Part shown: one piece after another, positions 1 through 6,274 of the stretch | Layout: every line of letters starts with the position of its first letter | Numbering within the stretch: position 1 is the first letter of the stretch | Assembly (NCBI GenBank): GCA_015065295.1 | Contig: SVQN01000008.1 | Coordinates: 1-57,340, forward strand | Reading direction: 5' to 3' | Source of the DNA: Oscillospiraceae bacterium | GTDB lineage: Bacteria; Bacillota; Clostridia; Oscillospirales; CAG-272 | DNA length: 57,340 nucleotides | Translations under genes and position numbers: made by a program | Notes under the pieces: model-generated | Databases searched by the model: none | What the model was told of the DNA's origin: nothing | The model's input: only the letters and a program-made list of their open reading frames with translations

Positions 1-328
1 TTTCTTCCACATCATAGAATCCGAGCTTTTTGAGTGCTTCGCGCATGGCATGGATGCCGACACCGTGGTAATTGGCAATAAAGGAAGGAGCAAGGCTGAC
101 AACGACCGGTTCGCCGGTTTGCAGAAGAACTTTCACTTTTTCCAGCTCGCTTGTAATTTCCTTCGCGTTCTGAGGACATACAACAAAGCACTGTCCGCAG
201 AGAATACATTCATTTCCAATAATATGCGCCTGGTTTCCGGAGAATCGGATCGCTTTTACCGGACAGTGACGGATACACTTGTAACAATTTTTGCAGTTCG
301 ATTTTTTAAACGTCAGACAATTCGGCAT
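1..328 (-). CDS. [FeFe]-hydrogenase-domain 4Fe-4S protein (C-terminus cut by window edge)
   Basis: The visible 109 residues carry two ferredoxin-type CxxCxxCxxxCP motifs (Cys12/15/18/22 and Cys41/44/47/51). They are followed by the start of a domain (VVVSLAPSF...) typical of the [FeFe]-hydrogenase large-subunit C-terminal family. In clostridia such proteins are often sensory or electron-transfer homologues encoded beside NuoE-like ferredoxins, as here. The H-cluster region lies outside the window, so hydrogenase activity cannot be judged. The start at 328 is chosen because AAGGGGG lies about eight bases upstream. An in-frame ATG at 349 overlaps the previous stop (TGATG) but has no clear ribosome binding site. 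It is the last visible gene of the rex operon. Confidence 0.75.
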   Translation of the reverse strand, partial: MPNCLTFKKSNCKNCYKCIRHCPVKAIRFSGNQAHIIGNECILCGQCFVVCPQNAKEITSELEKVKVLLQTGEPVVVSLAPSFIANYHGVGIHAMREALKKLGFYDVEE

Positions 329-348
329 GGGTTGGTTCCCCCTTTCCA

Positions 349-594
349 TCAGAGTTTCTTAAGAACCTGTTCTTTGAAAAATTCCTTGAAATTTTCGCGT
401 GTAATGCCGGTGTGGATCTCATCGTCAACCTGTATGGTTACGCCGACGCGGTTGCACTTTCCGATACAGAAGCTGCCGACCAGAGTGACGCTGTCTCCGA
501 GGTTTTCCTTTTCAATCGATTCCTGAAGAAGTTCCACGATTTCCGGCGAACCTTTCAGATGGCAGGAACTGCCTACACAAACCTGTATAACCAT
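349..594 (-). CDS. [2Fe-2S] ferredoxin domain protein (thioredoxin-like, NuoE type), copy 2
   Basis: An 81-residue single-domain protein with the thioredoxin-like [2Fe-2S] pattern: CVGSSC near residue 6 and CIGKC near residue 43. This is the fold of the NuoE/HndA C-terminal domain and normally shuttles electrons to or from hydrogenases and NADH-linked flavoproteins. It is a close paralogue of the upstream gene (599-838), sharing the GSSCHLKGS stretch and overall length, so the pair looks like a tandem duplication. It starts four bases after its neighbour's stop, and its own stop overlaps an ATG of the hydrogenase-type gene, so all three are probably co-translated. The partner protein is unknown. 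Confidence 0.8.
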   Translation of the reverse strand: MVIQVCVGSSCHLKGSPEIVELLQESIEKENLGDSVTLVGSFCIGKCNRVGVTIQVDDEIHTGITRENFKEFFKEQVLKKL

Positions 595-598
595 GCTC

Positions 599-838
599 TT
601 ACACCTTTGCGCGAACCGCTTCGTCGAAGAAGGTATCTACGGTATCGGGAGATACGGAGTGGAATTCTTCGTCAACCATGACGCAGACGCCCTGCTGACA
701 TTTGCCGAGACAGAAGGTAGCACCGAGTTCTACCTTGTCACCGAGTTCGTACTTGGCAATCAGCTCCTGGAGCTGTTCAACAACCTGACGGGAACCTTTC
801 AGATGGCAGGAACTGCCGATGCAAACTGTGATTTTCAT
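599..838 (-). CDS. [2Fe-2S] ferredoxin domain protein (thioredoxin-like, NuoE type), copy 1
   Basis: A 79-residue paralogue of the adjacent gene. CIGSSC is near residue 6 and CLGKC near residue 44, giving the four cysteines expected of a thioredoxin-like [2Fe-2S] ferredoxin. A good ribosome binding site (AAAGGAGA) lies about eight bases before the ATG. It follows the phosphotransferase gene by 14 bases within the rex operon. Its acidic C-terminal half differs from copy 2, so the two may serve different electron partners. That is inference; no partner can be assigned from sequence alone. Confidence 0.8.
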   Translation of the reverse strand: MKITVCIGSSCHLKGSRQVVEQLQELIAKYELGDKVELGATFCLGKCQQGVCVMVDEEFHSVSPDTVDTFFDEAVRAKV

Positions 839-852
839 GATGGGATCTCCTT

Positions 853-1629
853 TTATTTATTAAAATAATTTTTCATATGATTTTTGAAATCCTGCGAATT
901 CACACATTCCAGAAGGACCGTGCGTTCCTGCAGGGGACGGCGGACAGACATTGCCGCACCGATGATCGGCAGCCATGCATAGACGTTTTCCTTGTCTTCA
1001 TGGCTTTCGCTGCAATACAGCTCAAGATACAGTTCTGCGTCAGCGTAACCGCTGTTGATCCAGAGCATGATGTAGGTCTGAGCAACATCTGCCAGAGGAT
1101 TGCCGCAGGAAGCGAGAGTCCAGTCAATGGTATAGTAGATGCCGTCTTCGGAAAGGATGACGTTGGACAGGCAGAAATCGCCATGGCAGATCGCCGTGCC
1201 CTTCGCCATCGTTTCCAGACGGTTATGGAGGTCAAAACGGGTAGTTGCGTCGAGTTCGGAAACACTGATTTTCTGATTCAGCTCATCCTTCAAGCGATAC
1301 AGATACGGGCAGTCTTTTTTGTGGATTGTATTCTGAAGATCGGCAAATGTACGGTAATACGTTGTTTTGTTTTCGGGATGCTCCGCCATCAGCTGCTCCA
1401 TCGTCTTTCCGTGGATGTATTCCGTTACAATCGCCCACTTGCCGTCCAGATTCGTCACTTCCAGAACCTTCGGAATGCTGAGACCGGTTTCTTCCAGACG
1501 TACATGGTTGGAGGCTTCGTTGAAGATCGCCGCCTTGCTGTAGGGAACATTGAAAACCTTGACGCAGCGGTCACCGTCGCGGTAAATGGTCTTTTTGGTC
1601 CGTACCGCAATCACTCTGTCTAATTTCAT
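853..1629 (-). CDS. APH-family phosphotransferase / kinase-like protein
   Basis: 258 residues with the aminoglycoside/choline-kinase-like fold. The N-terminal lobe ends in the hinge-like VTEYIHG segment. The catalytic loop is HGDFCLSN (Brenner-type HxDxxxxN), and IDWTLA supplies the metal-binding Asp. The family phosphorylates small molecules such as choline, aminoglycosides or sugars; the substrate here is unknown. The start ATG overlaps the rex stop codon (ATGA), so translation is coupled to rex. Association with a redox repressor and ferredoxins is unusual for an antibiotic-resistance enzyme, and I would not call it one. Confidence 0.7.
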   Translation of the reverse strand: MKLDRVIAVRTKKTIYRDGDRCVKVFNVPYSKAAIFNEASNHVRLEETGLSIPKVLEVTNLDGKWAIVTEYIHGKTMEQLMAEHPENKTTYYRTFADLQNTIHKKDCPYLYRLKDELNQKISVSELDATTRFDLHNRLETMAKGTAICHGDFCLSNVILSEDGIYYTIDWTLASCGNPLADVAQTYIMLWINSGYADAELYLELYCSESHEDKENVYAWLPIIGAAMSVRRPLQERTVLLECVNSQDFKNHMKNYFNK

Positions 1630-2273
1630 ATCTCTTCTTTCTCCTTACGTTTTTGATCCAGCAATTGATTGTTCAGATACGCCAGCGATACCGCCAGATT
1701 CTCCTGCAGGAAGAGAAATCCTTCGGGAACCCGCAGCTTGCACGGTGCAAAATTCCAGATCGCCGTAATTCCGCTTGCCAGCATCTGATCGCATACCGCC
1801 TGTGCGGAGCCTTCTCCGACCGTGATAATTCCGATCTGGATCTCATGTGTCCGGCAGAATCCCTGAAACTGTGACATCGGCAGGACTTCCAGAGAACGGT
1901 GTATTTTCAGAACCTGTTCGTTGCAGTCGAACGCCGCCATAATCTGAACTCCGTATTTTTCAAACTCGTCGTATTCGAGCAGAGCTTTCCCGAGTTTCCC
2001 GGCTCCGACAAGCACCGCAGGAGTAAGTTTGCTCTGTCCCAGACAGGATTCAATGCTTTTGATCAAGTCGCCGGTACGGTATCCGAGTTTGGGTTTTCCT
2101 TTCCCACAGACAACACTGAGATCTTTTCGAACCTGCACTTCCCCGAGAGACAGTTCTTTCGCAATTTTGGTCGAGGAAATGAACGGTATATCCTGAGCGG
2201 ATACATCCTCCAGAAACGCCAGATACTGCGGCAAGCGTCCCAGCACCGCTTTTGTTATCTTACTTTTTTCCAC
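1626..2273 (-). CDS. rex: Redox-sensing transcriptional repressor Rex
   Basis: 215 residues with the two-domain Rex layout. The N-terminal winged helix (about 1-80) contains the family hallmark VQVRKDLS and a GKGKPKLGY segment. The C-terminal Rossmann domain begins with VLVGAGKLGKALL. The FAPCKLRVPEG segment and the last helix, which swaps between dimer subunits, are also present. Rex senses NADH/NAD+ and represses fermentation genes at low NADH. Translation appears to start at GTG (2273) behind AGGGAGA. A TATAAT-like -10 lies at 2306-2311 with no good -35. It heads an operon of Fe-S and hydrogenase-type genes, a context often seen for clostridial rex. Confidence 0.93.
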   Translation of the reverse strand: MEKSKITKAVLGRLPQYLAFLEDVSAQDIPFISSTKIAKELSLGEVQVRKDLSVVCGKGKPKLGYRTGDLIKSIESCLGQSKLTPAVLVGAGKLGKALLEYDEFEKYGVQIMAAFDCNEQVLKIHRSLEVLPMSQFQGFCRTHEIQIGIITVGEGSAQAVCDQMLASGITAIWNFAPCKLRVPEGFLFLQENLAVSLAYLNNQLLDQKRKEKEEI

Positions 2274-2390
2274 AGTTTTCTCCCTATTTTATCGTTTACA
2301 GCAGTATTATAACAAATCACGCTTCTGAAAGGAATTCTTAAAATGTTATATCAGTCATATCCGTATCGATAACAATGGTATAGATTGACA

Positions 2391-2446
2391 AACAACAAAC
2401 GCCCGTATGTACCTTATCGTACAGGCACATACGGGCGTTTGCTGTT
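2391..2446 (-). terminator. Intrinsic terminator of the LysR-family gene
   Basis: A 14-bp perfect stem (2397-2410 with 2427-2440) extends further with a mismatch. On the minus strand it is followed by a T-rich run (TTTGTTGTTTG). It lies just past the stop at 2453 and insulates rex from the LysR gene. Confidence 0.8.
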
Positions 2447-2452
2447 ATTTTG

Positions 2453-3358
2453 TTACAGGTATTTTCTTTTCGCTTCACACAATGCGGTGATAAACTGTTT
2501 ATCGAGCATCGATAATTTGTATCCATTTCGATATACCAAAACATCTTTATATATTTTTGTATTATCAACACACACTTTTTCTGTCAACTGATAACGCTCC
2601 AGAACACTGTCCGGAACAAGCGATACCCACATGAATGTTTCCGGATTTTTCGACAGAAGATCAAACTGACTTCCGCGCTCGTAGATGAAAATGCGGCGGT
2701 CAATGTTGTCCGGAAGCTCTTCCTTCATCACCTTTGAAAGAGACATGGAAGGAACATACGGATCGGCATGGGCAATCTCGATCAGACCTTTCAGATCCTC
2801 AAACGTGATATGATCTTTCTGCGCCAGCGGACTTTCCGTACTCATCAAAAGGTGATACCGGAATTCGGTCACCATTTCGTAACCGATATCCTTTTCCTCC
2901 AGCATATCCTTAAAATACTTATCATAATTTTCCGCATAACGGATAATACCGAGATTGTAGTTGTTTTCAAGAATATTGCGGATCGTTCTCTGTGAATTCG
3001 TTTCCTTATAAAAGATTTCCGCAGGTTCTTTCGTCAACGATTTGGAAAATTCGGCAAATGCTTCCGAAATATAGCAGGCGCGCGGAACGGATATGGAAAA
3101 TTTCTGTTTCCGTGCTGAGTTATCCTTATAATATTTTTCAACCTGATCAATCTGCGAAAGAATCCCTTTCGCGAAATTGATGAATTCTTCCCCTTCCGGT
3201 GTCAATATCATCCCCCGCGAAGTGCGGTCAAAAATTACGATACCGAGATCATATTCGAGTTCTTTGATCGAACGGCTTAAATTCGGCTGCGCGATAAGCA
3301 GAACTTCCGATGCTTTGTTCAGAGAACCGGATTTTGCTACCTCCACAGCGTACTTCAT
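2453..3358 (-). CDS. LysR-family transcriptional regulator
   Basis: The N-terminal winged helix-turn-helix (about residues 1-60: GSLNKASEVL, QPNLSRSIKELE) is followed by a roughly 200-residue effector-binding domain, as in LysR regulators. The ligand is unknown. The annotated ATG (3358) lies 24 bases from the only ribosome-binding-like sequence (GGAAGGG, 3383-3389) and removes the usual first residues. Reading five codons upstream gives N-I-L-H-M-K-Y, which matches the typical family start if translation began at 3373, where the codon is ATC rather than ATG. Its promoter faces away from pckG, which makes pckG a candidate target. The gene ends in a strong terminator. Confidence 0.9.
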   Translation of the reverse strand: MKYAVEVAKSGSLNKASEVLLIAQPNLSRSIKELEYDLGIVIFDRTSRGMILTPEGEEFINFAKGILSQIDQVEKYYKDNSARKQKFSISVPRACYISEAFAEFSKSLTKEPAEIFYKETNSQRTIRNILENNYNLGIIRYAENYDKYFKDMLEEKDIGYEMVTEFRYHLLMSTESPLAQKDHITFEDLKGLIEIAHADPYVPSMSLSKVMKEELPDNIDRRIFIYERGSQFDLLSKNPETFMWVSLVPDSVLERYQLTEKVCVDNTKIYKDVLVYRNGYKLSMLDKQFITALCEAKRKYL

Positions 3359-3405
3359 ATGCAGTATATTGATAAAAATACACCCTTCCGTTGTGAATTA
3401 TAAAT

Positions 3406-3434
3406 ATTATACCATGTTTTTAAACACATTGCAA
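3406..3434 (-). promoter_or_regulatory. Promoter of the LysR-family gene
   Basis: Minus strand: TTGCAA (3429-3434), 17-bp spacer, TATAAT (3406-3411) with an upstream TG (extended -10). The predicted transcript starts about 20 bases before the likely translation start region. Confidence 0.7.
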
Positions 3435-3534
3435 TATTATTTTTAACTTTATTGCGCTCTTTCCCCTGATATCAGTACAGCCATTCACACTCCGTATTAT
3501 CGATATATATATGACCGATATACTATTTTGAGAA

Positions 3535-3563
3535 TTCCATTTTGCGTAAAGATCTGATATAAT
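3535..3563 (+). promoter_or_regulatory. Promoter of pckG
   Basis: TATAAT at 3558-3563 with an extended TGn element (3555-3556). The -35 is weak (TTCCAT, 3535-3540) at 17-bp spacing. A weak -35 with an extended -10 fits an activated promoter; the divergent LysR protein is a candidate activator (inference). Confidence 0.6.
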
Positions 3564-3626
3564 AGACAGCGTAGAAAAACATAACTCAGTAGAAGAAAAT
3601 ATCGAAAAAATTTAAGGAGAATGAAA

Positions 3627-5408
3627 ATGGTTACGAACAAGCATGTCCTCTCCTGGATTGAGGAAATGGCAGCCCTGACTTGCCCTGATAAGATCGTATG
3701 GATCGACGGTTCCGAAGAACAGGCGGAAGCACTCCGTGCGGAAGCTTGCTCCACCGGCGAAATGATAAAGCTCAACGAAGAAAAGCTCCCCGGATGCTAT
3801 CTTCACCACACTGCTGTCAACGACGTAGCGCGCGTTGAAGGCAGAACTTTCATCTGCACTTCCAAGAAGGAAGACGCAGGCACCATCAACAACTGGATGG
3901 ACCCCAAGGAATGCTACGAAAAGCTCGGCAAGCTCTACAAGGGTGCTATGAAGGGCAGAACCATGTACGTTATCCCCTACTCCATGGGTATCGTTGGTTC
4001 CGACTTCGCTAAGTACGGTATTGAACTTACCGACTCCATCTACGTTGTACTCAATATGCTCATCATGACCCGCGTAGGCACTAACGTCCTCGAAGCTCTC
4101 GGCGACAGCGACGACTACATCAAAGGTCTCCACGCAAAGGCTGAACTCGACGAAGAAAACCGTTACATCTGCCACTTCCCGGAAGACAACACCATCTGGT
4201 CCGTTAACTCCGGTTACGGCGGAAACGTTCTTCTCGGCAAGAAGTGCTTCGCTCTCCGTATCGCTTCCTACCTCGGACGCAAGGAAGGCTGGATGGCTGA
4301 ACACATGCTCATCCTCGGTATCGAATTCCCGAACGGCGATGTCAAGTACATCTCCGCTGCATTCCCGTCCGCTTGCGGCAAGACCAACCTCGCTATGCTC
4401 ATTCCGCCGGAAGTTTACGCTAAGCAGGGTTACAAGGTATGGTGCGTAGGCGACGACATCGCATGGCTCCGCGTCGGTGCTGACGGCCGTCTCTGGGCAG
4501 TCAACCCCGAAAACGGCTTCTTCGGCGTTGCTCCCGGTACCAACGAAAAGTCCAACCCGAACGCTCTCCACACCTGCCTGAAGGACACCATCTTCACCAA
4601 CGTATGCCACAACCTCGACGACAACACCGTTTGGTGGGAAGGTCTCGACAACAACCCGCCGGTTAACGCACGCAACTGGAGAAACGAACCGTGGGACTAC
4701 AAGACCTACGACAAGACCGACAAGGTCAAGACCGCCGGTGCTCATCCGAACTCCAGATTCACCGCGAAGGCGATCAACTGCCCGTGCCTCTCGGGGGAAT
4801 TCAACAATCCCGCAGGCGTTCCGATCTCCGCAATCGTATTCGGCGGCCGCCGTGCAAAGACTGCTCCGCTGGTTTACCAGTCCACTTCCTGGCAGAACGG
4901 TACCTTCGTCGGTTCCATCATGGCTTCCGAAACCACCGCAGCAGCTGCAGGTGCAGTTGGTGTCGTTCGTCGTGACCCGATGGCAATGCGTCCGTTCACC
5001 GGTTATGACATGGGTGACTACTTCGCACACTGGCTCGCAATGGGCAAGAAGATCCCGAACGCTCCGAAGATCTTCCACGTTAACTGGTTCCGCACCGACG
5101 CTGACGGCAACTTCATTTGGCCCGGCTTCGGCGACAACATGAGAGTTCTCCTCTGGATCCTCGCTCGCTGCGAAGGCACCGTTGACGCTGACCTCACCGC
5201 TATCGGCTACGTTCCGAAGGCAGAAGACATCAACATCGAAGGTCTTGATGATGTTACCATCGACACCATCCGCGACCTCCTCTCCGTTGACGTTGACAGC
5301 TGGAAGGAAGACGTTGAAAACATCAAGGCATTCTACGCTCAGATCGGCGACAGAGTTCCCGCAGAACTCCACGAAGAACTCGCTGCTCTCGAAGCAAGAC
5401 TTGGTTAA
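3627..5408 (+). CDS. pckG: Phosphoenolpyruvate carboxykinase (GTP)
   Basis: 593 residues, the usual length of GTP-dependent PEPCK. The kinase-1a P-loop is PSACGKTNLAM; metal- and guanine-site segments include VGDDIAWLRV and FGGRR. The enzyme interconverts oxaloacetate + GTP and PEP + CO2 + GDP in the cytosol. In fermenting gut anaerobes it often runs in the PEP-carboxylating direction (known of the class, not shown here). The start at 3627 has AAGGAG seven bases upstream; an ATG at 3621 would leave only one base of spacing. Codon use (AAG, AAC, TTC, GGC) suggests high expression. It is a single-gene unit, followed by an R1 repeat and a strong hairpin. Confidence 0.96.
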   Translation: MVTNKHVLSWIEEMAALTCPDKIVWIDGSEEQAEALRAEACSTGEMIKLNEEKLPGCYLHHTAVNDVARVEGRTFICTSKKEDAGTINNWMDPKECYEKLGKLYKGAMKGRTMYVIPYSMGIVGSDFAKYGIELTDSIYVVLNMLIMTRVGTNVLEALGDSDDYIKGLHAKAELDEENRYICHFPEDNTIWSVNSGYGGNVLLGKKCFALRIASYLGRKEGWMAEHMLILGIEFPNGDVKYISAAFPSACGKTNLAMLIPPEVYAKQGYKVWCVGDDIAWLRVGADGRLWAVNPENGFFGVAPGTNEKSNPNALHTCLKDTIFTNVCHNLDDNTVWWEGLDNNPPVNARNWRNEPWDYKTYDKTDKVKTAGAHPNSRFTAKAINCPCLSGEFNNPAGVPISAIVFGGRRAKTAPLVYQSTSWQNGTFVGSIMASETTAAAAGAVGVVRRDPMAMRPFTGYDMGDYFAHWLAMGKKIPNAPKIFHVNWFRTDADGNFIWPGFGDNMRVLLWILARCEGTVDADLTAIGYVPKAEDINIEGLDDVTIDTIRDLLSVDVDSWKEDVENIKAFYAQIGDRVPAELHEELAALEARLG

Positions 5409-5420
5409 TCGAATCAAAAA

Positions 5421-5502
5421 TTTTCTCGGGAAAAACCTTTTTGAAAAAAGGTTTTTCCCTTTCTTTATGAAAGGGAGCCGAACCCTTTTCCAAAAACTTT
5501 TC
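5421..5502 (-). repeat. R1 hairpin repeat, copy a (after pckG)
   Basis: Plus strand: TTTTCTCGGGAAAAACC, a short loop, GGTTTTTCCC, then a divergent insert and a CCGAACCC...CAAAAACTTTT tail. It shares the R1 family plan: hairpin core, GAACCCCTTT tail, AAAACTTTT. A GCACAAA-containing stretch typical of the family's outer end lies near 5528-5540. Its place directly after the pckG stop suggests it helps terminate transcription. Confidence 0.75.
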
Positions 5503-5540
5503 ATCTGGAAAAGGGTATTTTTGTTTGTGCATAGCACACA

Positions 5541-5574
5541 AAAAACCGCAGGATTTTTTCTTCCTGCGGTTTTT
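5541..5574. terminator. Bidirectional terminator between pckG and the feoA unit
   Basis: A 13-bp perfect stem AAAAACCGCAGGA (5541-5553) pairs with TCCTGCGGTTTTT (5562-5574) around a T-rich loop. It has A/T tracts on both sides and serves two convergent genes. Confidence 0.85.
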
Positions 5575-5579
5575 GTTGT

Positions 5580-5747
5580 TTATTTTGTCTTTTTGACGGA
5601 GGAACAGTTGGCTGTGTGCTTTTTCGCGCATTCTTTCGCGTAGGGGCAGCCGATACAGGTTTCTCCGCGTTTTTTTGCTTTGTATAAATAGAAGATGATC
5701 CCGCCTGCGATGGCAAGCAGAACGAGTATTATCAGAAGATCAATCAT
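5580..5747 (-). CDS. FeoB-associated Cys-rich membrane protein
   Basis: A 55-residue protein: one transmembrane helix (IDLLIILVLLAIAGGIIFYL) followed by a basic stretch and a cysteine-rich tail (CIGCPYAKEC, then one more Cys). This matches the small FeoB-associated Cys-rich family that accompanies Feo systems; its role in ferrous iron uptake is not well established. The ATG at 5747 is chosen because AAAGGA overlaps the feoA stop just before it (TAAAGGACTTATG). A TTG at 5768 is possible but overlaps feoA. The FeoB it would partner is encoded about 32 kb away (37533-39530). Confidence 0.8.
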   Translation of the reverse strand: MIDLLIILVLLAIAGGIIFYLYKAKKRGETCIGCPYAKECAKKHTANCSSVKKTK

Positions 5748-5754
5748 AAGTCCT

Positions 5755-5973
5755 TTATTCTTCGACAAGGATCGCTTCCGCGAGCTGCTTGTCGATGTTG
5801 TAGCGTCCGTCCTTGATGGAGACCGTACAGCTGCTCCGGCGGTGGGTAATCACCGTGATCTTCTCGCCGCTGTAGCAGCCGAGCGAAAACAGAAATGCGT
5901 TCAGTTCTTCGTCATCGGTTTCAATCCGCAGGATCGTATATTCTTGTCCTTTTTTGGCCTCTCTCAGAGTCAT
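5755..5973 (-). CDS. feoA: Ferrous iron transport protein A (FeoA)
   Basis: 72 residues forming an SH3-like FeoA domain: MTLREAKKGQEYTI at the start, a central FLFSLGCYSGEKITV segment, and a C-terminal IDKQLAEAILVEE strand. FeoA is a cytosolic accessory to the FeoB iron channel. The ATG at 5973 gives the common family start and has GGTGG five bases upstream; a GTG at 5982 is an alternative. The promoter is near consensus, and two GTTAG-N6-CTAAC-type palindromes lie between it and the gene, one covering the predicted transcription start. This indicates repression by a metal-sensing regulator. Confidence 0.9.
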   Translation of the reverse strand: MTLREAKKGQEYTILRIETDDEELNAFLFSLGCYSGEKITVITHRRSSCTVSIKDGRYNIDKQLAEAILVEE

Positions 5974-6010
5974 AGCAACCACCGTTTCTTTATATCTCTC
6001 CGCCTTCCGA

Positions 6011-6026
6011 ATTAGCTCACGCTAAC
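6011..6026. promoter_or_regulatory. Iron-type operator, feoA distal copy
   Basis: ATTAG-N6-CTAAC (spacer CTCACG), the same 16-bp architecture as four other sites in the window. It lies in the feoA leader, 38 bases before the ATG. Confidence 0.65.
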
Positions 6027-6044
6027 TGCACGGGATAAAATTAA

Positions 6045-6060
6045 GTTAGTCTGTCCTAAC
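6045..6060. promoter_or_regulatory. Iron-type operator at the feoA transcription start
   Basis: GTTAG-N6-CTAAC (spacer TCTGTC). It begins right after the -10 box on the minus strand, so a bound protein would block initiation. The half-sites resemble the inner part of DtxR/IdeR boxes, not Fur boxes. Confidence 0.75.
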
Positions 6061-6067
6061 CATATAT

Positions 6068-6096
6068 ATTATATCACGCCAGGACACCCTTGTCAA
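6068..6096 (-). promoter_or_regulatory. Promoter of feoA
   Basis: Minus strand: TTGACA (6091-6096), 17-bp spacer, TATAAT (6068-6073), a perfect consensus. An operator directly follows the -10. Confidence 0.85.
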
Positions 6097-6206
6097 CCAT
6101 TTTCAAAAAATGAAAGAACAAAAAATCCAAGCTGTGCATCCCACTATGCCGAGATAACGAGGTTCCGGGGTTCACTGCACAAACTCTCTCCATCTCTTTC
6201 CCAGCC

Positions 6207-6264
6207 GAAAAGTTTTTGAAAAGGGGTTTGGGGGAAAACTTTTTTCAAAAAGTTTTCCCCCAAG
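6207..6264 (+). repeat. R1 hairpin repeat, copy b (after the flavodiiron gene)
   Basis: AAAAGTTTTTGAAAAGGGG, TTTGGGGGAAAACTTTT, then the complementary AAAAGTTTTCCCCC. The outer CTGCACAAACTCT lies at about 6175-6187. It sits ten bases past the stop of the minus-strand flavodiiron gene and can fold into a terminator for it. Confidence 0.85.
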
Positions 6265-6274
6265 AAAAATCCCA

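Noticed and set aside
853..1629. Aminoglycoside resistance gene
   Set aside because: Only the general APH-like kinase fold is supported. Its location inside the rex operon argues for a metabolic role.
2274..2330. Rex autoregulatory site upstream of rex
   Set aside because: A TTGTTATAAT sequence is present, but there is no matching second half at Rex-box spacing.
6011..6060. Fur boxes at feoA
   Set aside because: The palindromes lack the GATAATGATAATC-type pattern. The GTTAG/CTAAC half-sites fit a DtxR-like regulator better.
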